Source: a virus
Strand: one strand, 5' to 3'
IMG/VR virus record: IMGVR_UViG_3300025133_000022
Coordinates: 1-64,000 of that record
DNA length: 64,000 nucleotides
Part shown: positions 16,536 through 24,855 of the stretch, in pieces
Layout of the letters: each line of letters starts with the position of its first letter
Position numbering within the stretch: position 1 is the first letter of the stretch
The notes under the pieces: generated by a model
Database searches by the model: none
Told to the model about the DNA's origin: nothing
Seen by the model: only the letters and a program-made list of their open reading frames with translations
Made by a program: the position numbers and the translations under genes

Positions 16536-17183
16536 ATGCCAGTCATCACCCCCACCGAGAAGAGCTTCACAGTCGGCGAAGAAACCTTCGAAGCAATCTT
16601 AGAGCGCGTCAGGGACTCTCTCCACGAGAGCCTGCAGTGCGACATCCGCATCATCCGGAACGAAGCCAACGGCAACTATCAGTTGTCGTTCGACAACAGC
16701 CTCTTCGTCGGGGTGAATCGCAACCTTCCTCGTGAAGAGAACGATCGTCGTCGCAGCCAGGCCGTCGGGAAGCGCTTCGCACTCCTGGGTGCCCTGACCA
16801 ACGAGTTCGCCAAGCTCGGCCTGGAGTTCGGCAAGCACCTCGCGCCGCGCGATACCCGTCAGTCTACGGATGCCGATGGGAACCGACGATGGACCGCAAC
16901 GACGCAGTTGTGGATTAACATCCCGAACGCACAGAGTGCCGGAACAGCAGCTCCAGCCGCTACAGATGAAGACCTGATGGCCAATGCTTTGGCCATCAAC
17001 TCTGACAAGGCCGATGCCATCTTGGAGAAGGAGTCCAGCATCAATGCCGATGGCAAGCTCACGACCCTTGCCAGGGCTCGTCTGCGGGCACTCATCGCCA
17101 GCTCGATGACCAAGGACGTCCCTGCACCTACACCTACACCTACAACCGAGACTGCAGAGTCCAACAACATGCCGACCGACTAA
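16536..17183 (+). CDS. Hypothetical protein with disordered tail
   Basis: 215 residues from ATG 16536 (TTGGAGAGCTATC). The N-terminal half is mixed alpha/beta; the C-terminus ends in a Pro/Thr repeat (PAPTPTPTTETAE). Possibly a DNA-binding or virion-associated protein; no family recognised. Confidence 0.75.
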   Translation: MPVITPTEKSFTVGEETFEAILERVRDSLHESLQCDIRIIRNEANGNYQLSFDNSLFVGVNRNLPREENDRRRSQAVGKRFALLGALTNEFAKLGLEFGKHLAPRDTRQSTDADGNRRWTATTQLWINIPNAQSAGTAAPAATDEDLMANALAINSDKADAILEKESSINADGKLTTLARARLRALIASSMTKDVPAPTPTPTTETAESNNMPTD

Positions 17184-17189
17184 GCATGT

Positions 17190-17213
17190 CCCTCCCTCGG
17201 GAGGGTTTTTATT
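17190..17213 (+). terminator. Terminator
   Basis: CCCTCCC ct GGGAGGG followed by TTTTTATTT. Confidence 0.8.
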
Positions 17214-17349
17214 TACCTAGGCAAGCAAAGCTTGCCCTGTGTATAGAGCCAGCCCCCCAACGGGGGGCGAACCCCCGATAGGGGGTGAGCGGAGTCCACT
17301 CCACTCTTTTTAGCTTATCTGAGCATGACTCGAACGCAGTGAGAGACTT
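17214..17349. other. Gene-free spacer with tandem short hairpins
   Basis: GCAAGC/GCTTGC, CCCCCC/GGGGGG, CCCCC/GGGGG and GGAGT/ACTCC follow each other between the terminator and the opposite-strand HNH gene. No coding frame seen. Confidence 0.5.
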
Positions 17350-17835
17350 CTAAACCCTCGATGCAATCTTCTTAACCTTATCCAAAAAGAACTCCCTAGA
17401 ATGGTTGTTCTTGGCCACGTTACAGAAACAACAGCAACTTACCAGGTTGTCGACTTGGTAACCCACATTATTGTCCACACGATCAAGACCCACGGTTTCC
17501 ACTATATCTCCACAGTATGCACAAGGTTTTTGCCAGAAACTTTTGAACTCTTCCAAGGCAAGACTCCAATCCTTACCCCTATCTAAAGCACTTTGCTTAC
17601 ACTTCTTATATCTCCCCACTGCGGATTTCCTATAGGTATAGTTGTACTCTCGTCTCTTCTCAGGAGGAAAGTACTTGGCCCGAGAAACCTTGGCGCAAGG
17701 TCTACATTTTCCCATCAAGCCATCTTTAGCTGCGCTATTCCGACCATATTCCCCCACAGGCTTAAACCTCTTGCAATCATAACATTGCTTGAGTGCTACT
17801 CCGTCTATCGTCTTGTGTCTTGTACTAGTCTTCAT
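17350..17835 (-). CDS. HNH homing-type endonuclease, inserted on opposite strand
   Basis: 161 residues. C-terminal HNH domain: CAYCGD, then GLDRVDNNVGYQVDNLVSCC and CFCNVAK supply the zinc ligands and catalytic core. An N-terminal Cys cluster (CYDCKRFKPVGEY...CRPC) resembles that of the endonuclease VII-like protein at 44.65 kb. It is the only minus-strand gene for many kilobases, lies between terminators, and is lower in G+C than its left neighbours, all typical of a mobile gene. Confidence 0.8.
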   Translation of the reverse strand: MKTSTRHKTIDGVALKQCYDCKRFKPVGEYGRNSAAKDGLMGKCRPCAKVSRAKYFPPEKRREYNYTYRKSAVGRYKKCKQSALDRGKDWSLALEEFKSFWQKPCAYCGDIVETVGLDRVDNNVGYQVDNLVSCCCFCNVAKNNHSREFFLDKVKKIASRV

Positions 17836-18215
17836 AAGCTCACCGTAAACGAATTAAAGACATAAGTCAACTTTCAAGATGCTGGAAATCTCATATTAAA
17901 CAAAACTTGTCGAAATAGACACGAAATGAGTCTCCCTGGGAGACTCTTGTTCTAAACTGCACGAAAGTGTTAGAAACCGGTCTCTTTTGCTTAGAAGTGA
18001 TACAAGTAGGAGAAGTTTGAAATAGGGCTTAGCACCACGAACCATCATAAACCATCACAAACTGTTTTTCACCTAATTCCACGAACATACAAGCACTCCT
18101 TCCGCTCCCTCCAACGTTCCTGACGCTAAGTACTTGTACTTACTGCGTTTCCACACAGGGCCTAGAACCTCGCTTTCAACAAGTAAGGAACTGCACCTAC
18201 CACCATGGCGACAAA
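17836..18215. other. Gene-free spacer
   Basis: About 380 bases without a supported frame. Contains the hairpin GAGTCTC cctgg GAGACTC (17928-17946) followed by TTGTTCT, and short direct repeats of AACCATCA near 18045. Probably the 5' region of the downstream operon. Confidence 0.45.
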
Positions 18216-18515
18216 ATGTCCACAAGCATCGAAATCTACGGCTGGCCGCCCCAGCACAGCCGGGGACACTGGTACAGGCAAGTACGTACACAAGTACCTG
18301 CCTCCAGGCTCTCCAGAGCTCGAGTTCGTGATGAACTCGACATCCAATACCCAAGTGGAACTACAATCCGAGTACGAGTCTTTGCTATCCGGAGAAATCT
18401 CTCTACTGGTAATCAGACTCTACAAGTAGAAGCTAGTCCTTATGGACGTAAACTACATAAGCCTGTGGAGGGGATAAAGGTGCCCGCGAACTACAAACAC
18501 GCGAGGAAACGATGA
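18216..18515 (+). CDS. Hypothetical basic protein
   Basis: 99 residues, coupled to the next gene by ATGA. The strand-rich middle (TTIRVRVFAI) and basic tail look protein-like; a competing frame (18205-18429) lacks coupling. Start uncertain. Confidence 0.55.
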   Translation: MSTSIEIYGWPPQHSRGHWYRQVRTQVPASRLSRARVRDELDIQYPSGTTIRVRVFAIRRNLSTGNQTLQVEASPYGRKLHKPVEGIKVPANYKHARKR

Positions 18516-18970
18516 ACTTCCAAGAAATGCTTGCTGAAGCAACTCGACTTGAGGTCGAGGCTGCAAAACTCCGGACGAAAGCCAAACCACTCATTGGCAA
18601 AGCATTCGTCGACCTTCTTCAAAAGGGCTGCTGGAAGATCCGGAACGAAACTCTCTGCCCTGCCGACTCGGCTACTCGCAAAACAGCATACACCCTAGCG
18701 CAGGCCACTGGTGTCACCTGGTATCACGAGGCATTCAGCTTCTACTACGAAGAACTGCAGATCGAAGGCAAAACCGACGATGGAACTGTAACCTTCGATA
18801 TCTACAAACTTGCCAAATTAACCAACCTGCGAATCATCAACAGCAACAAGTGGATTCGCGCTGAGATTACTGAAATCAACAGACAAGCAGACGACCTACA
18901 AACCAGCCTTGTGAAACTTCTCTCTGAGCGAGACAAATTCATATCCATGCTCACTAAGGAAAAACGATGA
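18512..18970 (+). CDS. Coiled-coil hypothetical protein
   Basis: 152 residues, ATG overlaps the previous stop. Helical ends with a central domain; unrecognised. Ends in an ATGA overlap with the next gene. Confidence 0.75.
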   Translation: MNFQEMLAEATRLEVEAAKLRTKAKPLIGKAFVDLLQKGCWKIRNETLCPADSATRKTAYTLAQATGVTWYHEAFSFYYEELQIEGKTDDGTVTFDIYKLAKLTNLRIINSNKWIRAEITEINRQADDLQTSLVKLLSERDKFISMLTKEKR

Positions 18971-19155
18971 GAAACTTCACCACCATCGAACGAGGAACTG
19001 TCAATGACATGCCGTATTACGTGGCACGTCGACACTCAGACGGATGGACAAGATGCTGGATCAAACGAGGCGATCGCAACATCCGTCGATCCATGAATTG
19101 GCTTCGCAAGCAGAAAAAGCTCAACACCGTTACAACCCACTGGAAAAAACAATGA
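18967..19155 (+). CDS. Small basic protein
   Basis: 62 residues, Arg/Lys/Trp-rich, coupled on both sides by four-base overlaps. Possibly binds nucleic acid; unrecognised. Confidence 0.65.
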   Translation: MRNFTTIERGTVNDMPYYVARRHSDGWTRCWIKRGDRNIRRSMNWLRKQKKLNTVTTHWKKQ

Positions 19156-19355
19156 CCAAAATTCAAAAGGTCAAGGAACTACGACGTCGTACCGGATGCT
19201 CACTCTCTGAAAGCATGATGGCTCTACGACTTCATCACTACAACCTACAGGCTGCTACTACCCAGCTGCAAACAGGTAGTAGGAACTTTACTGCAATCCT
19301 AATCGACAAAATCCTGGCCTTAGAAGCCAGGATACAAGAACTAGAGGAACAATGA
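19152..19355 (+). CDS. UBA/TS-N-like small protein (EF-Ts N-terminal domain-like)
   Basis: 67 residues. Residues 3-40 (KVKELRRRTGCSLSESMMAL onward to TQLQTG) follow the three-helix UBA-like pattern of the EF-Ts N-terminus, VKxLRxxTGxxxxxxKxAL, the part that docks on EF-Tu; a short coiled coil follows. There is no EF-Ts core, so it cannot be an exchange factor by itself. Interesting because this phage encodes an EF-Tu; a similar protein is at 21057-21380. Assignment is by motif only. Confidence 0.55.
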   Translation: MTKIQKVKELRRRTGCSLSESMMALRLHHYNLQAATTQLQTGSRNFTAILIDKILALEARIQELEEQ

Positions 19356-19501
19356 AACTCAAGAAACAAACTCCTCGACGTATCAGGCGTCGAGGATACG
19401 CTCTCTGCTGTAGGTGCGGGTGCGTTCTTCCGTCCACTAGCACCTGTTGCTATGCTTGTACTATCCAAACAACAGCAGGACCACCTCATGCCTCTACTTA
19501 G
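19352..19501 (+). CDS. Small Cys-rich protein
   Basis: 49 residues, ATG overlapping the previous stop. Very basic N-terminus, then CCRCGCVLP and CCYAC, a zinc-ribbon pattern. Unrecognised. Confidence 0.6.
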   Translation: MKLKKQTPRRIRRRGYALCCRCGCVLPSTSTCCYACTIQTTAGPPHAST

Positions 19502-19640
19502 AGCAATTGCAGTAGCAGGAACAACAATTCTTGGTTTCGCCTTGCTCGCAGCTCTCAATGGCCACGAAATCTCTTTCATAATCTACATTCTCACTCCCCT
19601 GCTGACTGGTGGTGTCAGCACCATCCCAGAAGAACTATGA
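19488..19640 (+). CDS. Small membrane protein
   Basis: 50 residues from ATG 19488 (AGGACCACCTC before it), overlapping the end of the Cys-rich gene. Two hydrophobic spans. Stop overlaps the next ATG. Confidence 0.6.
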   Translation: MPLLRAIAVAGTTILGFALLAALNGHEISFIIYILTPLLTGGVSTIPEEL

Positions 19641-19918
19641 GCAACTATGAAAGGGCTTGGAACAACTACATCATGTGGTGGCCCCTCAACCAAGAATGCA
19701 CAAAGTGCATTCACAAACAGAATATCGAACTCAAGGACATGCAAGCCCTCGGTATGTTCACCAGCGTGCAAGTACTGGATGACAAAGTCACCGGCTACGA
19801 AGCTAACGAAACCTCCCTGCTCTATCATGCAAGCAAATGCAAACTAAACAGGTTCCTGTCTCCTGGCTCCAACTGTTCTGGAAAGCAGAATAAAACACAA
19901 ACCTCAACGAGAACCTAA
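19637..19918 (+). CDS. Hypothetical protein
   Basis: 93 residues, ATG overlaps previous stop. Contains CTKCIHKQ and a later Cys pair; possible metal site. Unrecognised. Confidence 0.65.
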   Translation: MSNYERAWNNYIMWWPLNQECTKCIHKQNIELKDMQALGMFTSVQVLDDKVTGYEANETSLLYHASKCKLNRFLSPGSNCSGKQNKTQTSTRT

Positions 19919-20145
19919 TGCATATACCAAACTACTGTGGCATGGCTATCCATAGCTACAATTGTATCAAGCATGGAAGCAACCCAAGTTCCTACCCAGC
20001 CAGTGGCACAGTCATGCTTCATGACAGCATGACATTTACCTTCATAGATCCGTCTGGCAAAATTCACATATGTCCAATAGCTGGCGCTATTCTTATGAAT
20101 GTAAAAGAAGTGGAAAACAGAGCTACAAGATATTCTCCCGCGTAA
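19918..20145 (+). CDS. Hypothetical protein
   Basis: 75 residues, beginning at the A of the previous stop. Strand-rich; unrecognised. Confidence 0.6.
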   Translation: MHIPNYCGMAIHSYNCIKHGSNPSSYPASGTVMLHDSMTFTFIDPSGKIHICPIAGAILMNVKEVENRATRYSPA

Positions 20146-20151
20146 ATCCAT

Positions 20152-20175
20152 GGCACCCGTAGGGTGCCTTCTCTT
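20152..20175 (+). terminator. Terminator cassette
   Basis: GGCACCC gta GGGTGCC, then TTCTCTTGTGAG, whose TGAG can pair with CTCA ten bases on. Confidence 0.75.
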
Positions 20176-20201
20176 GTGAGATTCAGACTCAGGAGAGAAC
20201 A

Positions 20202-20483
20202 ATGAATCCATTCGATAACCTAATTGCTGTTGCAACCTACAGCAACTACTCAACCTGTTTTATCAAAGAGCAAGCTGACAAGCACAATAAGCTACAGAAA
20301 GAAAGCATGTGGATGTGTGGTGCGCGCGACGGTAAAGATATCTTAAACCTCAGCCGTGTCAACGACGTTGTTTACCTGTTCACTCGTACTGGCACTGAAA
20401 ACACAGTCCAGCGTCTTCCTGGCGAACACAGTGCAGGCAAGCGGGAGCTCATCAAGCGCTTATTTCGCGCCAAATACAATTGA
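20202..20483 (+). CDS. Hypothetical protein
   Basis: 93 residues; ATG follows CTCAGGAGAGAACA. Basic C-terminus. Unrecognised. Confidence 0.7.
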   Translation: MNPFDNLIAVATYSNYSTCFIKEQADKHNKLQKESMWMCGARDGKDILNLSRVNDVVYLFTRTGTENTVQRLPGEHSAGKRELIKRLFRAKYN

Positions 20484-20488
20484 AAACA

Positions 20489-20515
20489 GGAGGCCACAGG
20501 CCTCCTTCTTCTTTG
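20489..20515 (+). terminator. Terminator cassette
   Basis: GGAGGCC aca GGCCTCC followed by TTCTTCTTTGAG. Confidence 0.8.
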
Positions 20516-20539
20516 AGCACTAACAGTTCTGGAGAATCA

Positions 20540-20827
20540 ATGAAAGAACTTACAAAACAGCTGCTGCTCGAAGCCGCTGAAGCCCTCGCGCAATGGAATC
20601 ACGGACAGGGCGTTAGCTGCGACAAAGATCTTATCCACAAGCTAAGAGAACACACCAACCCTCCCAAGCCCGTCTGGACAATCCTTAGTGGCTGCATTGT
20701 CCTTGGTGACACAGTACTTGGTTGGCACTGCCCAAACTACCGAGGCGAAGGTCCACCGATTTGCAACTACGAACTACATGGCGAAGACCAGTGTTCGTAC
20801 TGCGGTGAACCAGACGAGCGCAAGTAA
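20540..20827 (+). CDS. Zinc-ribbon-like small protein
   Basis: 95 residues from ATG 20540 (CTGGAGAATCA). N-terminal helix, C-terminal Cys/His cluster WHCPNY...ICNYELHGEDQCSYC. Unrecognised. Confidence 0.7.
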   Translation: MKELTKQLLLEAAEALAQWNHGQGVSCDKDLIHKLREHTNPPKPVWTILSGCIVLGDTVLGWHCPNYRGEGPPICNYELHGEDQCSYCGEPDERK

Positions 20828-20857
20828 CCTGCTCTCTACATACGCAGTTTGTAATTA

Positions 20858-20885
20858 AGGCACCCCACTGGGTGCCTGTTCTTTA
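20858..20885 (+). terminator. Terminator cassette
   Basis: AGGCACCC cact GGGTGCCT followed by GTTCTTTATGAG. Confidence 0.75.
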
Positions 20886-20910
20886 TGAGCAAACTAATCT
20901 TGGGACTACC

Positions 20911-21060
20911 ATGAACCTAATCGAACTAAATACCATCTCAACAACACGCTACCCATCGGGCATTGAGCTGACATACTCTAATGGCAATACGCTGTACTTG
21001 CCATACTTCAGTTTTGTGACAGTTGGAGTAGCTGCTGACAACTGGCTGGAGAACTCATGA
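20911..21060 (+). CDS. Small beta-rich protein
   Basis: 49 residues, MNLIELNTISTTRYPSG start; ATG follows TTGGGACTACC. Coupled to the next gene by ATGA. Unrecognised. Confidence 0.6.
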   Translation: MNLIELNTISTTRYPSGIELTYSNGNTLYLPYFSFVTVGVAADNWLENS

Positions 21061-21380
21061 ACAAAGAAGAAAAGATTCAATATCTTATGTTCCTGACGAA
21101 TGAGCGAGAAGCTCTTTGTTGGGCAGCTTTGGAAAGAAACTACCTAGACACAGAAGCAGCCTATAAGGACATCACCGGAAGAAGCCCAGTAGGGAAAATA
21201 GCAAAGATAAGATACTTGTGCCGCAACGTAGACATAAGTCTAAGAGAAGCAAAAGTTTCTCTAGAAAAAAACAACGACGACATAGAACTCACGTACACTC
21301 AGTTAAAGCCGTCAAATCTCAGAGAGAGAGTTGCAATCTTAGAAGCTCAAGTAAAAGCACTTCTTGCTGAACGCCAATAA
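21057..21380 (+). CDS. UBA/TS-N-like protein with coiled coil
   Basis: 107 residues. Residues about 47-83 (AKIRYLCRNVDISLREAKVS and following) follow the same UBA/TS-N pattern as the protein at 19152, ending in a similar coiled coil (ERVAILEAQVKALL). The N-terminal 45 residues may be a second, more diverged copy of the same fold. The two proteins look paralogous. A link to phage EF-Tu is inference. Confidence 0.55.
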   Translation: MNKEEKIQYLMFLTNEREALCWAALERNYLDTEAAYKDITGRSPVGKIAKIRYLCRNVDISLREAKVSLEKNNDDIELTYTQLKPSNLRERVAILEAQVKALLAERQ

Positions 21381-21405
21381 GAACCCTTGAAAGGGTTCTT
21401 TTCTA
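21381..21405 (+). terminator. Terminator cassette
   Basis: GAACCCTT ga AAGGGTTC followed by TTTTCTATGAGT; ATGAGT can pair with ACTCAT at about 21419. Confidence 0.75.
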
Positions 21406-21434
21406 TGAGTACGACTGCAACTCATGGAGCAACT

Positions 21435-21821
21435 ATGGAACTAACCCCACAAGAACTAACTCTCTTTGCAGCCAGCGCTAGTGCAGCTGGCTACTTTCTC
21501 AAAAGCTATTTGCTCTACAGAAAGAATAAAGCCATACCTCCTAATGGGCTTCAAGGAGAAATCTATCCACAAGAACACTACCTGTTTGAAAACAGATATG
21601 TCACTATCCAAGATGTCCATCAAGACTATCTTGACATACACCTTTATGAAAAAACTCCTAGATATGACCAGCATACCATTGAAGTTTATCAAAACTCTTT
21701 CAGAAAATCAGCAATACGAGTAACTGCAGACCAAATAGCACAAGAAGTAAATATGCAAGCAATACTTGCTGCTAAACATACCAATGACATGCTAGCTGCA
21801 TATGCTGAGCTAGATAACTAG
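21435..21821 (+). CDS. Membrane-anchored hypothetical protein
   Basis: 128 residues from ATG 21435 (CATGGAGCAACT). A weak N-terminal hydrophobic helix (about 10-30), then a soluble domain. Unrecognised. Confidence 0.7.
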   Translation: MELTPQELTLFAASASAAGYFLKSYLLYRKNKAIPPNGLQGEIYPQEHYLFENRYVTIQDVHQDYLDIHLYEKTPRYDQHTIEVYQNSFRKSAIRVTADQIAQEVNMQAILAAKHTNDMLAAYAELDN

Positions 21822-21840
21822 GGAGGCAAAGCCTCCCTTG
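21820..21840 (+). terminator. Terminator cassette
   Basis: AGGGAGGC aaa GCCTCCCT followed by TG; weak T-tract, overlapping the previous stop. Confidence 0.6.
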
Positions 21841-21856
21841 TGGAACAGGAGATATT

Positions 21857-22444
21857 ATGACCACAATAGCAATCATTGGTAGTGCCGGCAGAAAAGACGA
21901 CGCGCAACACATGAGTCCAGAACTCTACAGACGTATGTACGCTGCAACTCGACTGCGTATGTACCAGTGGAAACCCACTCGACTTATTAGCGGTGGGGCA
22001 GCGTGGGCTGACCATCTAGCCGTTCAGCTATACCTACAAAGACACGCACAAGCACTCAAACTCGTGCTGCCTGCCTACTTCAAAGACTGCAAGTACCTAA
22101 GTACAGGATATCGTAGTCCAGGAGGAATCAGCAATTATTACCACAAACTCATGAGCGACGTGGTCGGGTACAACACCCTCTCTGACATCCAAGCTGCCAT
22201 TGACCAAGGTGCAGAAATTGAAGTCATTCCTGGATTTAAAGCCAGAAACACACCAGTAGCACATGATGCAGACTATATGCTGGCCATGACCTTTGGCACC
22301 AGCAGTGGCTACTACACACAAGGTACACCTGGGTATGTACAGCCTGCAACAGCTGGGTTGAAACTCGGAGGCACAGCCGATACGTGGTTCAAATGCAGAA
22401 ATGCCCGCGCAAAATATCACAAGAACCTACACGAGCTATTGTAA
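21857..22444 (+). CDS. SLOG/DprA-like Rossmann-fold protein
   Basis: 195 residues; ATG follows ACAGGAGATATT. IAIIGSAGRKDD near the start and RLISGGAAWADHLAVQLYL at residues about 42-60 match the nucleotide-binding pattern of the SLOG superfamily (DprA, LOG, YspA). SLOG proteins bind or produce nucleotide derivatives and occur in anti-phage signalling, so this may handle a signal nucleotide. Substrate unknown; complete fold by length. Confidence 0.65.
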   Translation: MTTIAIIGSAGRKDDAQHMSPELYRRMYAATRLRMYQWKPTRLISGGAAWADHLAVQLYLQRHAQALKLVLPAYFKDCKYLSTGYRSPGGISNYYHKLMSDVVGYNTLSDIQAAIDQGAEIEVIPGFKARNTPVAHDADYMLAMTFGTSSGYYTQGTPGYVQPATAGLKLGGTADTWFKCRNARAKYHKNLHELL

Positions 22445-22446
22445 CT

Positions 22447-22490
22447 AAGGCCCCCGTAAGGGGCCTTCTTCTATGAGTACTTACACTCAT
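22447..22490 (+). terminator. Terminator + second hairpin cassette
   Basis: AAGGCCCC cgtaa GGGGCCTT plus TCTTCT, then ATGAGT (22473-22478)/ACTCAT (22485-22490). Confidence 0.8.
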
Positions 22491-22507
22491 TCGCCACGGA
22501 ACCACCA

Positions 22508-22702
22508 ATGCCAAACCCCGTACCTACTTGGATCTCCAGAGATCCATATCCACCACAAATCCTTAAAAGCCGAGCTGGCTACTACATTGGCACCAAGACC
22601 CCCGAAGGCATGCCTTACGCCCGATGGACCAGCTACACCTCTAAAGAACAGTGCCGAGCATGGATCGATAGCGGCAACATCCCATACAGGTTGCACCCTT
22701 GA
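22508..22702 (+). CDS. Small hypothetical protein
   Basis: 64 residues, Pro/Tyr/Trp-rich, unrecognised. Its TGA overlaps a TTG that may start the next frame. Confidence 0.6.
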   Translation: MPNPVPTWISRDPYPPQILKSRAGYYIGTKTPEGMPYARWTSYTSKEQCRAWIDSGNIPYRLHP

Positions 22703-22881
22703 ACGTCCAACAAATGGTATGCCTCGCCATGGACAATAACTGGCCTGCTGAAAGTCCAGAAGCATGGGAAGCAGCATGGACAGTAGGTGGCATTCAACAC
22801 ACCATACAAGCCCTGGGTGATGCACCATCAAGTACGAATATGTCATCCAACATGAAGATGACAAGTTCGCCCTGACTCTTA
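22699..22881 (+). CDS. Small hypothetical protein, TTG start
   Basis: About 60 residues if TTG 22699 is used, or from ATG 22714; includes NNWPAESPEAWEAAWTVGG. After it, a second protein-like frame (IKYEYVIQHEDDKF..., 22829-22941, stop TAG) has no ATG/GTG/TTG start and overlaps; either a frameshift joins them or an unusual start is used. Confidence 0.45.
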
Positions 22882-22958
22882 AAGGCAGTGAATACTGGCT
22901 AGCAAACTTCTCTGAAGGCTTCAACGACAGAAACACCAAGTAGCAATCAAACTAACCC

Positions 22959-22985
22959 AGCCCCCATCAGGGGGCTTACTTATTG
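22959..22985 (+). terminator. Terminator + second hairpin cassette
   Basis: AGCCCCC atca GGGGGCT plus TACTTATTGAGT; GAGT pairs with ACTC at about 22996. Confidence 0.75.
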
Positions 22986-23017
22986 AGTATTTCCACTCTA
23001 TTCTCACAAGAGTCACC

Positions 23018-23689
23018 ATGAAACTTCAAGTCAATGACAGCATCGTTACTCTACCCACCAGCTGTGCTTGCGGTGGTAATACTGCCTATTTTCTTAAGCG
23101 CGCCAATGGTACTAAAATCAGCATCGGCTGCACTTGCTGCACTGCCATCAGCATCAACATTAAGCAGCAGTCAACACATCGCGCCTATGGCAAAATCCTC
23201 ATTGCAGGTACATGGCATTGCAGCCCCACATACAAGGGGAATGTCTACCATTGTGGACAAATGATCGCAACATGGTTTAGTACCAAAGGTCAAGAAGTAG
23301 ACAGCCCCTGGGCTGTCTACTACAAGCCTATCATCGGTGGCTCCTACAAACTGCTATGTGAACAACACAATGGAGCTGCACTCCTACACAAGCACAGTTT
23401 CGAACAAATCTCTAGTGAAATACAAGACCTGCTAAACAAACTCTCTGACCTAGAGTACATCAAAAGCCAATGCCAGAAGTTGAATCAACATGGTATGGCC
23501 ATATGGGCAACACTTCCAAAACTCGATCCACCTTTCCAGCTGGTTCGAGACGCTGCCACTATGGGGCTTCTTAACGTAAAAGGCGGCAAGATGTTTCTCA
23601 CGGAAACAGGCCTTGCTTATGCTGACACCAGCACTGAAGGCTTCAACAGCAGAAAAGCATGGCACGGCTGGACGTGCAACAAATACTGA
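23018..23689 (+). CDS. Cys-rich hypothetical protein
   Basis: 223 residues from ATG 23018. SCACGG and GCTCCT near the N-terminus suggest a four-Cys zinc knuckle; the C-terminal part has an MGLLNVKGGKMFLTETGLAY winged-helix-like segment. Overlaps the HNH gene start. Confidence 0.7.
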   Translation: MKLQVNDSIVTLPTSCACGGNTAYFLKRANGTKISIGCTCCTAISINIKQQSTHRAYGKILIAGTWHCSPTYKGNVYHCGQMIATWFSTKGQEVDSPWAVYYKPIIGGSYKLLCEQHNGAALLHKHSFEQISSEIQDLLNKLSDLEYIKSQCQKLNQHGMAIWATLPKLDPPFQLVRDAATMGLLNVKGGKMFLTETGLAYADTSTEGFNSRKAWHGWTCNKY

Positions 23690-24075
23690 TGAGCAACAGA
23701 AGAAGAACAGAACGCATTCAAGCTCGCGATGGTTCACGATGTTGCTGGTGTGGGTACCTGCTTTGCAATCGCACAGAATATACTCCTGACCAGCAACATC
23801 GCATTGCTACCCTTGAACACGTAATACCACTTAGCAAGGGTGGCAAAAACAGTGATGGCAACTATCGCGTTGCATGTCATGACTGCAACACCGTTCGTCA
23901 AACAGGATGGAAACCTGATGAAATAGTATACTATAAAAAGTGTCCACTAATTCATTTCTTAAAACGTATAAAACACCCTGTACGTAAAAAGTTTTGGTTG
24001 CCAACACGAAGCCGACCAAAAACACCTATCCTGCACCTGGTTAACACATGGCAACATACTCTCTCTACCTCCTAG
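23689..24075 (+). CDS. HNH endonuclease
   Basis: 128 residues, ATG overlapping the previous stop. CCWCGYLLC, EHVIPLSKGGKNSDGNYRVA and CHDCN form a complete HNH domain with four zinc cysteines. Same strand and coupled to neighbours, unlike the inserted HNH gene at 17.35 kb, so it may be a resident DNA-processing or restriction-like nuclease. Confidence 0.85.
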   Translation: MSNRRRTERIQARDGSRCCWCGYLLCNRTEYTPDQQHRIATLEHVIPLSKGGKNSDGNYRVACHDCNTVRQTGWKPDEIVYYKKCPLIHFLKRIKHPVRKKFWLPTRSRPKTPILHLVNTWQHTLSTS

Positions 24076-24287
24076 AAGCCGATGAAATAAAGCTTATTAA
24101 GAGCTCTGTGGATCCAGTGGAAATACGTAGAATTTCCAGAAGCAAAAAACTGCAAAAACGCGCTTCACGCCAAGGGAACAAACTTTGGTGTGAGCGTGAC
24201 AATCGGGTTCTCAGACTCGACCGCCTTGATAAAATCTGCTATCAACTCTGGCTTCAGCACCCAACACACCATACGCCCTGGACCTAA
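24048..24287 (+). CDS. Small basic protein
   Basis: 79 residues, overlapping the HNH gene end by 28 bases. Basic middle (RRISRSKKLQKRASRQGNK). Unrecognised. Confidence 0.6.
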   Translation: MATYSLYLLEADEIKLIKSSVDPVEIRRISRSKKLQKRASRQGNKLWCERDNRVLRLDRLDKICYQLWLQHPTHHTPWT

Positions 24288-24289
24288 TC

Positions 24290-24547
24290 ATGACAAATGT
24301 CCGTTTCGGCATCATCTCAGTAGCCTTGATAGCACTCCTGGCTGCTGCCAGTATCGATGGCTATAGCTTTAAGCTTATCAATGACAATTTAGAAGAAATC
24401 AAAGGACACATCATGCTTCATGATAGTGAAGCCTGCGTCATTCAAAGCGAAACGCTTGCTAACGAAGAGCTGGCTATCCAGCTTGTCCGTGCATGTGTCA
24501 AAACCCACCAAGAGCGCACCAATGCCAAAATATCAGAGCTACGCTGA
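24290..24547 (+). CDS. Exported or membrane-anchored small protein
   Basis: 85 residues. Residues 6-25 (FGIISVALIALLAAASIDGY) form a signal anchor or signal peptide; the rest is a soluble helix with two Cys. Position among cytosolic genes gives no clear role. Confidence 0.65.
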   Translation: MTNVRFGIISVALIALLAAASIDGYSFKLINDNLEEIKGHIMLHDSEACVIQSETLANEELAIQLVRACVKTHQERTNAKISELR

Positions 24548-24731
24548 GCGAAATCGACATGGCTGCTGCGCAGTTACACGCTGCGAAAATCCACTTGACC
24601 CAGAAAATACTTGGATCAACAGCCTTAATGGCAATGAATATTGTGAATCATGCAAAAACTGGTTCTACAACAATCACGATCGCCATGCAAAAGGCCTTGT
24701 TAGAGCCTGGAGTAAGAAGCAAACCAATTGA
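24522..24731 (+). CDS. Small zinc-binding protein
   Basis: 69 residues from ATG 24522. HGCCAVTRCENP and EYCESCKNW give a four-Cys zinc pattern. Unrecognised. Confidence 0.6.
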   Translation: MPKYQSYAERNRHGCCAVTRCENPLDPENTWINSLNGNEYCESCKNWFYNNHDRHAKGLVRAWSKKQTN

Positions 24732-24737
24732 AGCTAG

Positions 24738-24766
24738 AGCGGGCGTAGCCCGCTTTTTATTGTGAG
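24738..24766 (+). terminator. Terminator cassette
   Basis: AGCGGGC gta GCCCGCT followed by TTTTATTGTGAG. Confidence 0.85.
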
Positions 24767-24855
24767 TATTTGTGGTGGTCCATACATGCTTTTAGAGAAG
24801 CCCTATCCCAGGGGCTTCTCTTTGAGGACTTTGCGCCTCCCAACAAAGGACCACC

